Shown piece after piece: positions 42,718-51,664 of a DNA stretch of 64,000 bases (within the stretch, counting starts at the first letter, position 1; every line of letters begins with the position of its first letter). Origin of the DNA: Roseiarcus sp050010035 (GTDB lineage: Bacteria; Pseudomonadota; Alphaproteobacteria; Rhizobiales; Beijerinckiaceae); contig JBEKLU010000005.1 in the NCBI GenBank assembly GCA_050010035.1, forward strand, positions 1-64,000. The letters are read 5' to 3'. The notes under the pieces were generated by a model, which did not search any database, had not been told where the DNA came from, and saw only the letters and a list, made by a program, of their open reading frames with translations. The translations under genes and the position numbers were made by a program.

Positions 42718-44601
42718 ATGACCCAAGTCGTGACGCGTTTCGCGCCCTCCCCGACCGGATTCCTGCACATCGGCGGCGCGCGAACAGCGATGTTCAACTG
42801 GCTCTACGCCAAGCGCTTCGGCGGGCGGTTCCTGCTGCGCATCGAGGACACCGACCGCGAGCGCTCGACCAAGCCCGCGGTCGACGCGATCATCGACGGC
42901 CTCGCCTGGCTCGGGCTGAAATGGGACGGCGAGGCGATCAGCCAGTTCGAGCGCGCCGAACGCCATCGCGAAGTCGCCGAGCGCTTGCTCGCCTCGGGCG
43001 GCGCCTATCGCTGCTACGCCAGCCAAGAGGAATTGGAGGCGATGCGCGCCCAAGCGCGCCTCGAAGGCAAGCCGATGCGCTACGACGGGCGCTGGCGCGA
43101 CCGCGACCCCAGCGAGGCGCCGCCCGGCGTCAAGCCCGTCATCCGCCTGCGCGCGCGCCAGGACGGCGAGACCATCGTCGAGGACAAGGTGCAGGGCAAG
43201 GTCACCTTCGCCAACAAGGACCTCGACGATCTCGTGCTCCTGCGCTCGAACGGCGACCCGACCTACATGCTCGCGGTCGTCGTCGACGACCACGACATGG
43301 GCGTCACCCACATCATCCGCGGCGACGACCATCTGACCAACGCCGCGCGGCAGATGCAGATTTACGCCGCGCTCGGCTGGGACGTGCCTGTGATGGCGCA
43401 TATCCCGCTCATCCACGGGCCGGACGGCGCCAAGCTCTCCAAACGTCACGGCGCGCTCGGCGTCGAGGCCTATCGCGAGAAGGGTTATCTGCCGGCCGCG
43501 CTGCGCAATTACCTGGTTCGCCTCGGCTGGAGTCAAGGCGACCGCGAATTCTTCTCCACCGAGGAACTGATCGCGGCGTTCGATCTCTCGGCCATCGGCC
43601 GCTCGCCCTCACGGTTCGATTTCGCAAAACTGGAGAATATGAACGGCCATTATATGCGCGCAATGCCTGACGCTGAGCTACTGGCAGCGCTGATTAAGGA
43701 CATGCGTTATCTTCAGGGTGGCTCGGACATGGAGAAAATGCTCGAAGAAAAGGCCGTCTATGATAGCCTTGCTGCTGCAATTCCGGGATTGAAGCAACGC
43801 GCGAAGACCCTTCTTGAACTGCTCGATGGCGCACGATCTCTGCTAATGCCGCAGGATATGACAACTGAGGCGTCAGCTATCATTAGCAAAGGCGGCAACA
43901 TATACTTAACCGAGTTGACACCACTTCTACAGAACGATTCGCGCGAATGGAACGCGACGAGCAACACGGAAGTAATAAGCAATTATGCGACTGTACATGG
44001 CATGAAACTTGGACAAATAGCTCAGCCATTGCGAGCGGCGTTGACAGGTCGATTGACGTCACCCGGTATTTTTGACGTTATGGATGTCGTTGGAAAAGAA
44101 GAGACCTTGCGTAGACTCGCTGCGCATGCACTTCCGCAGGTCTTCCGTAGCTTAGGCTCGGATGCGACGGACAAGCTTGAGCGGCATATCGAAGAGAGCA
44201 CCAAACCAAACAACTTGGAAGAGGATCAAGCTGTCAGAGAGCGGATAAACGCGGCGTTGTCTCAACAAGGCTCACACGAGTACATTACCCCATCCGGTGC
44301 TACACTAACCCTGCTGACCGAGTTGGCCCGAGAGGGAAAACTTGCCGCAATGTCGCAGGCTTACAACGCCCTCAAGGTCAAATATCCGGAGAACGCGCAG
44401 TATGTCGCGAGCAGCGTACCAGCAAAATTGACTAATGGTTACTTTATTAAGTTCTTGAATTTGGACGTACTGCGTGTTGTGCAGTGGGAGCAAAAGAATC
44501 CTTCTTGGGCTCAACAATCCATTACGGCTTTGGATAACTCAGAAACATTCGCGTCAGAAATTGCCCAGATGGCGCGCCGTATCGCAGACAACATACAATA
44601 G
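42718..44601 (+). CDS. gltX: Glutamyl-tRNA synthetase, hybrid with foreign C-terminal half and extra domain
   Basis: 627 residues, versus about 470 for the family. Residues 1-300 are host-type GluRS: HIGH box region (RFAPSPTGFLHIGGARTAMFNWL), DTDRERS, and KMSKS-type KLSKRHG at about 241-247. From about 43,620 (KLENMNGHYMR) the base composition falls to roughly 40-50% GC, yet the GluRS anticodon-binding region continues in frame to TGRLTSPGIFDVMDVVGKEETL at about residue 465. An added 155-residue, mostly helical tail of unknown type follows (HIEESTKPNNLEED, PSGATLTLLTELAREGKL, NPSWAQQSITALD). The native 3' end persists downstream as an orphan. It should charge tRNA-Glu; if it failed, the cell would need another copy. 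Confidence 0.85.
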   Translation: MTQVVTRFAPSPTGFLHIGGARTAMFNWLYAKRFGGRFLLRIEDTDRERSTKPAVDAIIDGLAWLGLKWDGEAISQFERAERHREVAERLLASGGAYRCYASQEELEAMRAQARLEGKPMRYDGRWRDRDPSEAPPGVKPVIRLRARQDGETIVEDKVQGKVTFANKDLDDLVLLRSNGDPTYMLAVVVDDHDMGVTHIIRGDDHLTNAARQMQIYAALGWDVPVMAHIPLIHGPDGAKLSKRHGALGVEAYREKGYLPAALRNYLVRLGWSQGDREFFSTEELIAAFDLSAIGRSPSRFDFAKLENMNGHYMRAMPDAELLAALIKDMRYLQGGSDMEKMLEEKAVYDSLAAAIPGLKQRAKTLLELLDGARSLLMPQDMTTEASAIISKGGNIYLTELTPLLQNDSREWNATSNTEVISNYATVHGMKLGQIAQPLRAALTGRLTSPGIFDVMDVVGKEETLRRLAAHALPQVFRSLGSDATDKLERHIEESTKPNNLEEDQAVRERINAALSQQGSHEYITPSGATLTLLTELAREGKLAAMSQAYNALKVKYPENAQYVASSVPAKLTNGYFIKFLNLDVLRVVQWEQKNPSWAQQSITALDNSETFASEIAQMARRIADNIQ

Positions 44602-44700
44602 TAGACAGAGCGGCGCTCTCGTTGTGCAACCTAACCCCCCTCTATGATCCGCGAACCGAGGGATGAGAAGGATCTCACTGCTGGCTAGAAAGAGAATATA
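44602..44700 (+). other. Junction of the foreign gltX segment with host DNA
   Basis: About 100 bases of low-GC sequence after the hybrid gltX stop and before the native gltX tail resumes. No gene, integrase or obvious inverted repeat is seen. The right recombination point must lie near 44,695-44,701. Confidence 0.5.
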
Positions 44701-44883
44701 GCGACGACGGAGGCGGCGGTGCGCGACTACGCCGCCGAGCAAGGCGCCAAGCTCGGCGTGATCGCCCAGCCCTTGCGCGCCGCCGTGACCGGGCGCGTGA
44801 CTTCGCCGGGCATTTTCGACGTGCTCGCGACCCTCGGACGCGAGGAGAGCCTGGGACGGCTCGAGGATCAAGCCTCGCGCTGA
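44701..44883 (+). pseudogene. gltX: Orphan 3' end of the original host gltX
   Basis: Open frame of 60 codons without a start, high GC and ending in TGA at 44,881. It encodes the GluRS C-terminus (KLGVIAQPLRAAVTGRVTS, then PGIFDVLATLGREESLGRLED). It aligns with the foreign copy inside the hybrid gene (KLGQIAQPLRAALTGRLTS, then PGIFDVMDVVGKEETLRRL), so the same protein region is present twice, once foreign and once native. Confidence 0.88.
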
Positions 44884-45137
44884 GCCCGGCCGACGCGCCG
44901 CTGCCGCGCGGCGTGTCGGGCCCGCCTCGGCGAGTGTCGTCTTGCTGTCACATTCGCCCGGCATGGCATACCGGCCTCGCCGGCCGTATCGGTCATCTTC
45001 GGACGCTAACGAGGCGCCGCACGGCGATATTTTCGTTTGCCTTGGCGCCCGCGAATGTGATTTTCCATGCGCGCGCTTCTTAGTTCGCCTGATTCCTCGA
45101 ACGCCGCCCCGCCCCACGCTCCAGCCGGATCGATCTG

Positions 45138-46871
45138 ATGGCGAAAATCTATAGCATCGCGTCGGTGAGCCGTCGGCTTCTGCCGAACCATTGGGACCTG
45201 ATCGCGCTCGCCGTGATCATGGCGGGTCTCGCCGCGGTTGCGCGCGCCTATCACGGCATCGCCGCGCCGCTGCCGCCGGCGAACGAGGCGGTGGTCTCGC
45301 TCGACTATGGCGAGCTGCCGTATTACGCGCTGCGCACGGCGCTGCGCATGTTCGCCGCGCTGGCGGCCTCGTTCGTGTTCACCTTCACCTACGCGACGCT
45401 GGCGGCCAAGAGCCGGCGGGCGGAAATGGTGCTGATCCCGGTTCTCGACATCCTGCAATCGGTGCCGATTCTCGGCTTCCTGTCGTTCACCGTGACGTTC
45501 TTCCTCGGGCTGTTCCCCGGCAACGTGCTCGGCGCGGAATGCGCGGCGATCTTTGCGGTCTTCACCAGCCAGGCCTGGAACATGGCCTTCTCGTTCTATC
45601 AGTCGCTGCGCACCGTGCCGCGCGATCTCGACGAGGTCGCGCGCGGCCTGCGCCTCACCGGCTGGCAAAAGTTCTGGCAGTTGGAGGCGCCCTTCGCGGT
45701 GCCCGGCCTCATCTGGAACACGATGATGTCGATGTCGGGCGGCTGGTTCTTCGTCGTCGCTTCCGAAGCGATCACCGTCGGCGACACCACGATCACCTTG
45801 CCGGGCGTCGGCTCCTATATCGCCACGGCCAATAGCGCGGGACGGTGGGACGCCATTCTCGCCGCCGTGGTGACCATGGCGATCGTCATTCTGCTCTACG
45901 ATCAGTTGCTGTTCCGCCCGATCATCGCCTGGGCCGCGAAGTTCCGCGTCGAGCTGTCGGTCGGCCAGCAGGTCGAACGCTCCTGGGTGCTCGACCTTCT
46001 GCAGCGGACGCACTGGATCCGATTGGGTTTCCGCCCGATCTTCGCGGCGCTGCGCTCGGTGACCTTCTGGCGCCTGAGGTTTCCCAAATTTTTCCGCGCC
46101 GACGCGGTCGCGCCGACGCCGGCGGCCTCGCGCATTCTCGACGTCGCCTGGATCGTCATCGTCGTCGCCATGGCGCTGTGGGCGCTGTGGAGCGTCGTCG
46201 CCTATGTCGGCACGGAACTCGGATGGCCCGACGTCGTCGACGCCACGCTTCTCACCGTCTACACGCTGTTGCGCGTCGTCGTCCTGATGGCCGTGGCGAC
46301 CATCTTCTGGGTGCCGATCAGCGTATGGATCGGCCTCCGGCCGCGCTGGGCGGAGGTGATTCAGCCGATCGCGCAGTTTCTCGCGGCGTTTCCGGTCAAT
46401 CTGCTGTTCGGCGCCGCGGTCAGCCTGATATTGATGTTCAATCTCAATCCCGACATCTGGCTGAGCGTCCTCATCGTGTTCGGCACGCAATGGTACATCG
46501 TGTTCAACACCATCGGCGGCGCGGCGGCGTTTCCCAACGACCTGCGCGAGGCGGCGACGAACTTTCGCGTCCGCGGCTGGGACTGGTGGCGGCAGGTGAT
46601 CCTGCCCGGCATCATGCCCTATTACATCACCGGCGCGATCACCGCCTCGGGCGGTTCGTGGAACGCCTCGATCGTCGCGGAATTGGTCAAATGGAAGGAT
46701 CAAACGGTCACCGCCCACGGCGTCGGCGCCTATATCGCCGAGGCGACCGACAAGGGCGACTTCCCCAAGATCATCCTCGGCGTCGCGATCATGTCGATCT
46801 TCGTCACCCTGTTCAACCGACTGTTCTGGCGCCAGCTCTACGCTTACGCCGAGCGGCGGCTGCGGCTGTAA
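45138..46871 (+). CDS. ABC transporter permease, fused pair (nitrate/sulfonate/taurine type)
   Basis: 577 residues, twice the usual permease length, with two BPD_transp_1 units: about 80-275 and 370-570. Each has an EAA-type loop (GLRLTGWQKFWQLEAPFAVPGL near 170; RVRGWDWWRQVILPGIMPY near 485). About twelve membrane helices. Substrates of this group include nitrate, sulfonates, taurine and bicarbonate, but no binding-protein gene is nearby, so the substrate is open. Followed 26 bases on by its ATPase. It lies between gltX and gltA. Confidence 0.88.
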   Translation: MAKIYSIASVSRRLLPNHWDLIALAVIMAGLAAVARAYHGIAAPLPPANEAVVSLDYGELPYYALRTALRMFAALAASFVFTFTYATLAAKSRRAEMVLIPVLDILQSVPILGFLSFTVTFFLGLFPGNVLGAECAAIFAVFTSQAWNMAFSFYQSLRTVPRDLDEVARGLRLTGWQKFWQLEAPFAVPGLIWNTMMSMSGGWFFVVASEAITVGDTTITLPGVGSYIATANSAGRWDAILAAVVTMAIVILLYDQLLFRPIIAWAAKFRVELSVGQQVERSWVLDLLQRTHWIRLGFRPIFAALRSVTFWRLRFPKFFRADAVAPTPAASRILDVAWIVIVVAMALWALWSVVAYVGTELGWPDVVDATLLTVYTLLRVVVLMAVATIFWVPISVWIGLRPRWAEVIQPIAQFLAAFPVNLLFGAAVSLILMFNLNPDIWLSVLIVFGTQWYIVFNTIGGAAAFPNDLREAATNFRVRGWDWWRQVILPGIMPYYITGAITASGGSWNASIVAELVKWKDQTVTAHGVGAYIAEATDKGDFPKIILGVAIMSIFVTLFNRLFWRQLYAYAERRLRL

Positions 46872-46897
46872 CGCCCGATTTTCGAGAGGACAACGCC

Positions 46898-48211
46898 ATG
46901 CTCGACCCCGCTTCTACGGTGCTGCTCGACGTCAGCAATGTCTGCCAGACCTTCACCAAGGGCTCCGGCGAAATCGGCGCGCCGGTGCTGCAGGACGTTT
47001 CGCTGAGCCTCAAGACCGGCGAAATCGTCGCTCTGCTTGGCCGTTCCGGCTGCGGCAAGTCGACCCTGCTGCGCATCATCTCCGGGCTGGCGCCCCCGAC
47101 CTCGGGAAAGGTCAAGATCGCCGGCAAGCCGGTCGACGGTCCCGCCGAAGGCGTCGCGATGGTGTTCCAGAGCTTCGCGCTGTTCCCCTGGCTTTCCGTG
47201 CTCGACAACGTCGAGATCGGGCTCAGGGCGCAGGGCGTTCCGCCCGACGAAACGCGCAAGCGCGCCTTGCAGGCGATCGACGTCATCGGCCTCGACGGCT
47301 TCGAATCCGCCTATCCGAAGGAGCTTTCGGGCGGCATGCGCCAGCGCGTCGGCTTCGCCCGCGCGCTGGTGGTGCAGCCGCAAATCCTGCTGATGGACGA
47401 GCCGTTCTCGGCGCTCGACGTGCTGACCGCGGAAACCTTGCGCACCGACCTGCTCGACCTCTGGCAGGAAGGGCGCATCCCGATCAAATCGATCCTGATG
47501 GTCACGCACAACATCGAGGAAGCGGTGCTGATGTGCGACCGCGTGCTGGTGCTGTCGTCGAACCCCGGGCGGATCGCGGCGGAAATCGCGATACCGCTTC
47601 CTCAGCCGCGCGACCGGCTCGATCCGGAGTTTCGCCAGCTCGTCGACAAAATCTACGCGCTGATGACGCAGCGCCCCGAGCCGATGCCGGCCGGCAGGGA
47701 AGCCGCCGCGCAAGCCGTCGGGCTCGGCCTGGCGCTGCCGCTGGTCTCCACCAACTCGCTCGCCGGCATGCTGGAGGAAATCGCCGGCCCGCCGTACAAC
47801 GGCCAGGCCGACCTGCCGCATCTGGCCGACTCGCTGCAGCTCGAGATCGACGATCTCTTCCCGCTCGGCGAAACCTTGCAGCTGCTGCATCTGGCCGAAT
47901 TCGCCGACGCCGACATCAAGCTCACCGCCGCCGGCAAGCGCTTCGTCGACATGGACGTCGATCAGCGCAAGAAGCTGTTCGGCGACCAGTTGCTCGCCAA
48001 CATCCCCCTCGCCTCGCACATCAAGCGGGTGCTCGACGAGCGGCCGAGCCATCGCGCGCCGGCGACGCGCTTCCGCGAGGAGCTCGAGGACTACATGTCC
48101 GAGGACTACGCCGAGCGCACCCTGCGCGCGATCATCAACCTCAGCCGCTACGGCGAGCTCTTCGCTTACGACGAAAACGCGAACACTTTCAGCTACGAGA
48201 ACCCGCAATAG
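46898..48211 (+). CDS. ABC transporter ATPase with C-terminal AAA-associated domain
   Basis: 437 residues. ABC domain at about 5-250: Walker A LGRSGCGKST, signature LSGGMRQRVG, Walker B ILLMDEPFSALD, H-loop VTHNIEE. An AAA-associated domain (about 290-437; SLAGMLEEIAGPPYNGQADLPHLADSL, DLFPLGETLQLL) replaces the usual tail and occurs in ATPases of this transporter subgroup, where it may sense substrate or regulate. GAGAGGA precedes the ATG at 46898. It works with the fused permease. Confidence 0.9.
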   Translation: MLDPASTVLLDVSNVCQTFTKGSGEIGAPVLQDVSLSLKTGEIVALLGRSGCGKSTLLRIISGLAPPTSGKVKIAGKPVDGPAEGVAMVFQSFALFPWLSVLDNVEIGLRAQGVPPDETRKRALQAIDVIGLDGFESAYPKELSGGMRQRVGFARALVVQPQILLMDEPFSALDVLTAETLRTDLLDLWQEGRIPIKSILMVTHNIEEAVLMCDRVLVLSSNPGRIAAEIAIPLPQPRDRLDPEFRQLVDKIYALMTQRPEPMPAGREAAAQAVGLGLALPLVSTNSLAGMLEEIAGPPYNGQADLPHLADSLQLEIDDLFPLGETLQLLHLAEFADADIKLTAAGKRFVDMDVDQRKKLFGDQLLANIPLASHIKRVLDERPSHRAPATRFREELEDYMSEDYAERTLRAIINLSRYGELFAYDENANTFSYENPQ

Positions 48212-48329
48212 CGGGGTGAGGCGCGCGCCCCCTGCGTCTTTTTAATAGCTTGTCGCGTCGACCGCGATCCGGTAGCGTTTTGCGTTGCACAATCGCGCGT
48301 TCGGCGACGCGCGCCGGGGGAGAAGATCG

Positions 48330-49619
48330 ATGACCATAACGTCCGCAAGCCTCAAAATCGGCGAAAGCAACGTCGACTTGTCGGTCAAGGCGGGAACCAT
48401 CGGTCCCGCGGTGGTGGACATCGGCAAGCTCTACGGCCAGACTGGCATGTTCACCTTCGATCCGGGCTTCACTTCGACGGCGAGCACCGAATCGAAAATC
48501 ACCTACATCGACGGCGACGCGGGCGTGCTGCTCCATCGCGGTTATCCCATCGAACAGGTCGCCGAGCACGGCGATTTCCTCGAGACCTGCTATCTCCTCC
48601 TCTACGGCGAATTGCCGACCGCCTCGCAAAAGTCCGACTTCGACTATCGCGTCTCGCGCCACACCATGGTGCACGAACAGATGGCGCGGTTTTTCCAGGG
48701 CTTCCGCCGCGACGCGCACCCGATGTCGGTGATGGTGGCGTGCGTCGGCGCGCTCGCCGCGTTCTACAACGACTCCACCGACATCACCGACGAACGCCAG
48801 CGGATGGTCGCCTCGATTCGCATGATCGCGAAGGTGCCGACCCTCGCCGCCATGGCGTACAAGTATTCGATCGGCCAGCCCTTCGTTTATCCGAAGAACG
48901 AGCTCGACTACGCCTCGAATTTCCTGCGCATGTGCTTCGCTGTGCCGTGCGAGGACTACAAGGTCAACAAGGTTCTGGCGCGCGCGCTGGACCGCATCTT
49001 CATCCTGCACGCCGACCACGAACAGAACGCCTCCACCTCGACGGTGCGCCTGGCCGGCTCGTCGGGCGCCAATCCGTTCGCCTGCATCGCCGCCGGCATC
49101 GCCTGCCTGTGGGGCCCCGCGCACGGCGGCGCCAACGAAGCGGCGCTGAAGATGCTCGGCGAGATCGGCTCGGTCGCCAACATCCCCAAGTACATCGCCA
49201 AGGCCAAGGACAAGAACGATCCGTTCCGCCTCATGGGCTTCGGCCATCGCGTCTACAAGAACTACGATCCGCGCGCCAAGATCATGCAGCGGACCGCGCA
49301 CGACGTGCTCGCCGAGGTCGGCGCCAAGGACGATCCGTTGCTCGACGTCGCGATGGAGCTGGAGCGCATCGCGCTGCACGACGAGTATTTCATCGAGAAG
49401 AAGCTCTATCCGAACATCGACTTCTATTCGGGCATCACGCTGAAGGCGATGGGCTTCCCGACTGCCATGTTCACTGTGTTGTTCGCGGTGGCGCGCACCG
49501 TCGGCTGGATCGCCCAATGGAAGGAAATGATCGAGGACCCGCACCAGAAGATCGGTCGCCCGCGCCAGCTCTACACCGGCGCCCAGCGCCGCGAATACAA
49601 GCCGATGGGCAACCGCTGA
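48330..49619 (+). CDS. gltA: Citrate synthase
   Basis: 429 residues, the type I (GltA) length. Condenses oxaloacetate and acetyl-CoA to citrate. Visible elements: YIDGDAGVLLHRGYPIEQVAE, the substrate-site ILHADHEQNASTSTVR segment (catalytic His) and FGHRVYKNYDPRAKIM, and the C-terminal LYPNIDFYSGITL with the catalytic Asp. The ATG at 48330 follows GGGGGAGAAG. Convergent with lpxB, as in many alphaproteobacteria. Confidence 0.97.
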   Translation: MTITSASLKIGESNVDLSVKAGTIGPAVVDIGKLYGQTGMFTFDPGFTSTASTESKITYIDGDAGVLLHRGYPIEQVAEHGDFLETCYLLLYGELPTASQKSDFDYRVSRHTMVHEQMARFFQGFRRDAHPMSVMVACVGALAAFYNDSTDITDERQRMVASIRMIAKVPTLAAMAYKYSIGQPFVYPKNELDYASNFLRMCFAVPCEDYKVNKVLARALDRIFILHADHEQNASTSTVRLAGSSGANPFACIAAGIACLWGPAHGGANEAALKMLGEIGSVANIPKYIAKAKDKNDPFRLMGFGHRVYKNYDPRAKIMQRTAHDVLAEVGAKDDPLLDVAMELERIALHDEYFIEKKLYPNIDFYSGITLKAMGFPTAMFTVLFAVARTVGWIAQWKEMIEDPHQKIGRPRQLYTGAQRREYKPMGNR

Positions 49620-49640
49620 CGAACGCCCTCGAGGCGAAGC

Positions 49641-50819
49641 CTACCCCACTCGCGCCCCAATCGTCGCCAGCACTTCGCGCGCCGCGCGCGCGCTCGGGGC
49701 GCCGTCGGCGGCGCCGAGCATCAGCGCGTCGAGCCTGGCGAGCGCGGCGAGTTGCCCCTGGCGGGCCGCCCCGTCGCGCAGGAGGCCGGCGAGCGCCCCG
49801 GCCAGGTTTTGCGGCGTGCAATCCCCTTGCAGAATTTCCGGGATCGCGCGCTCGCCGAGGATGAGGTTGGGCAGCAGGATCGACGACGGCAGCTTGATGA
49901 AATACTTGAGCTGCTCCTCGAGGCGCGACACCTTGTAGGCGCCGACCATCGGCACGCCGGCGAGCGCCAGCTCCAGCGTCACCGTCCCCGAAGCGGCCAG
50001 CGCGGCGTGCGCGACGCGAAAGGCGGCGAGCTTGGCGGCCTCGCCGACCTCGACGCGCGGCGCGACCGGCCACTTCGCGGCGCGCGCGCGCACTTCGCTC
50101 TCGACGTGCGGCAGGGTCGGCAGGACGATCTCCAACGGGCCGTGATCGCGCGCCAGAAGCGCCAGCGCGCCGCCGAAATCGTCCATCATCCGCGCGATCA
50201 CCGAGCGGCGCGAGCCCGGCAGCGCGACCAGGAGCGGCGGCTCGGCGGCGCGGCGTCGCGCCTCTTCGGCGCCGGGGCGCAATTCGCCTAGGCGCTCGAT
50301 CAGGGGATGGCCGACGTAGACGCAGCGCGGCCCGCCGAGCCGCGCGTGCGCGGCGGGCTCGAAGGGCAGCAGCGCCAGCACGCAATCGACATAGGCGCGC
50401 ATCGCCCGGGCGCGCCGCGGCCGCCACGCCCAAACCGAAGGGCTGACGTAGTCGATGACCGGCAGATCGGGCAGGACGCGCCGCACGCGCCGCGCCACGC
50501 GATGGGTGAAGTCGGGGCTGTCGATGATGACGAGCGCGTCGGGGCGCTCGGCGACGACCGCTTCGGCGGTCTGGCGAATCCTCGCCAGCACGGTCGGCAG
50601 TCTCGCCAGGACCGGCAGGAAACCCATCACCGCGATGTCGCCGAGCGGAAACAGGCTCTTAAGCCCTTCGGCCTCCATCGCCTCGCCGCCGACGCCGCTG
50701 AATTCGATCGCTCCGCCGGTCGCCTCGCGCAACGCCCGCATCAGCTTGAAGCCGAGCTGGTCGCCCGAATGCTCGCCCACGATCAGCGCGAGGCGCAGGG
50801 CTCGCGTCGGCGCGCTCAT
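49641..50819 (-). CDS. lpxB: Lipid-A-disaccharide synthase
   Basis: 392 residues. GT19 glycosyltransferase joining UDP-2,3-diacylglucosamine and 2,3-diacylglucosamine-1-phosphate. Motifs: VGEHSGDQLGFKLM at the start, FSGVGGEAMEAEG, LVIIDSPDFTHRVAR, YVSPSVWAWRPRRARAM and LLVALPGSRRSVI. The ATG overlaps the lpxI stop by four bases (ATGA). Last gene of the lpxD-fabZ-lpxA-lpxI-lpxB run; membrane-associated in the cytoplasm. Confidence 0.96.
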   Translation of the reverse strand: MSAPTRALRLALIVGEHSGDQLGFKLMRALREATGGAIEFSGVGGEAMEAEGLKSLFPLGDIAVMGFLPVLARLPTVLARIRQTAEAVVAERPDALVIIDSPDFTHRVARRVRRVLPDLPVIDYVSPSVWAWRPRRARAMRAYVDCVLALLPFEPAAHARLGGPRCVYVGHPLIERLGELRPGAEEARRRAAEPPLLVALPGSRRSVIARMMDDFGGALALLARDHGPLEIVLPTLPHVESEVRARAAKWPVAPRVEVGEAAKLAAFRVAHAALAASGTVTLELALAGVPMVGAYKVSRLEEQLKYFIKLPSSILLPNLILGERAIPEILQGDCTPQNLAGALAGLLRDGAARQGQLAALARLDALMLGAADGAPSARAAREVLATIGARVG

Positions 50820-51664
50820 GGCGCGATGCCGAAGACGAACAGGCCGGCCTCGTCGGCGGCGCGCGAGAACGCCTGGCGCTCGGCGACGAGAACCTGGCCC
50901 GCGGCGAGCGCGACGCCCTGCAACTGCGCGCGGCGCGCCGCTTCGATGGTCTTCGGGCCGACGGCCGGCATGTCGAGGCGCAAGTCCTGACCGCGCTTGG
51001 GCGCCTTGACGAAGACGCCCGCCGGCCCGTGGAAGCGCAGGCGCCGCGAGGCCCTGAGGTCCGCGACGCGCGCCAACATCGCGTCGGTGCCCTCGGCAGC
51101 CTCGATGGCGATGACGCGCGCGTTGGCGACGACGACGCCCTGCCCGGCGTCGAAAGGCGACAGGGCGGCGATGAGAGCGGCGCCGACGCGCGCGTCGGCT
51201 TCGGCCTCGCGCGAGGCGGCGCGGGCGCCGATCGGCCCCATGGGCGCCAACAGTTGCGGCGCGACTTCATGCGCGCCGACGACGCGCAGGCCCTCGCGCT
51301 CGAAGATCGCGGCGACGCCGACGAGCAGACGGTTGTCGCCGCCGCGAAACAACTGCGCGAGCTCCGGCGCGCGCTTCACCGCGCCCCAGTCGAAACGCAA
51401 GTCGGCGAATTCCGGACGGGTCATCGCGCCGACGACGGCGATGTCGGCGATCGCGCGCTCCTTGAGCGCGCCGAACAGCTTGCCGATCTGGCCCATATGC
51501 ACCCAGACATGCGCGAACGCCTCGATCCCCGGATCGGAGGCGCCGACGATTCCGACGAGGAAGGGCGCGCGGCCGCCCGCCTGCGCGGCGCGCGCGACCT
51601 CGAGGGGAAAACCGCCGCCGCCGCAGAGAATGGCGAGCGGGCGCGCTTCGCCCCGCCCGTTCAA
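50816..51664 (-). CDS. lpxI: UDP-2,3-diacylglucosamine pyrophosphatase LpxI
   Basis: 282 residues from a TTG at 51664 whose bases overlap the lpxA stop (TTGA). No ATG or GTG gives a full-length protein, and the length fits the family (formerly DUF1009). It hydrolyses UDP-2,3-diacylglucosamine to lipid X and UMP. Segments: LAILCGGGGFPLEVARAA, GQIGKLFGALKERAIADIAVVGAM, DMPAVGPKTIEAA. LpxI replaces LpxH in most alphaproteobacteria. Confidence 0.92.
   Translation of the reverse strand: MNGRGEARPLAILCGGGGFPLEVARAAQAGGRAPFLVGIVGASDPGIEAFAHVWVHMGQIGKLFGALKERAIADIAVVGAMTRPEFADLRFDWGAVKRAPELAQLFRGGDNRLLVGVAAIFEREGLRVVGAHEVAPQLLAPMGPIGARAASREAEADARVGAALIAALSPFDAGQGVVVANARVIAIEAAEGTDAMLARVADLRASRRLRFHGPAGVFVKAPKRGQDLRLDMPAVGPKTIEAARRAQLQGVALAAGQVLVAERQAFSRAADEAGLFVFGIAP

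Noticed and set aside
44602..44700. Integrase or transposase carried by the foreign gltX segment
   Set aside because: Only about 100 bases lie outside the hybrid gene and they contain no frame or inverted repeat; any recombinase must act from elsewhere or has been lost.
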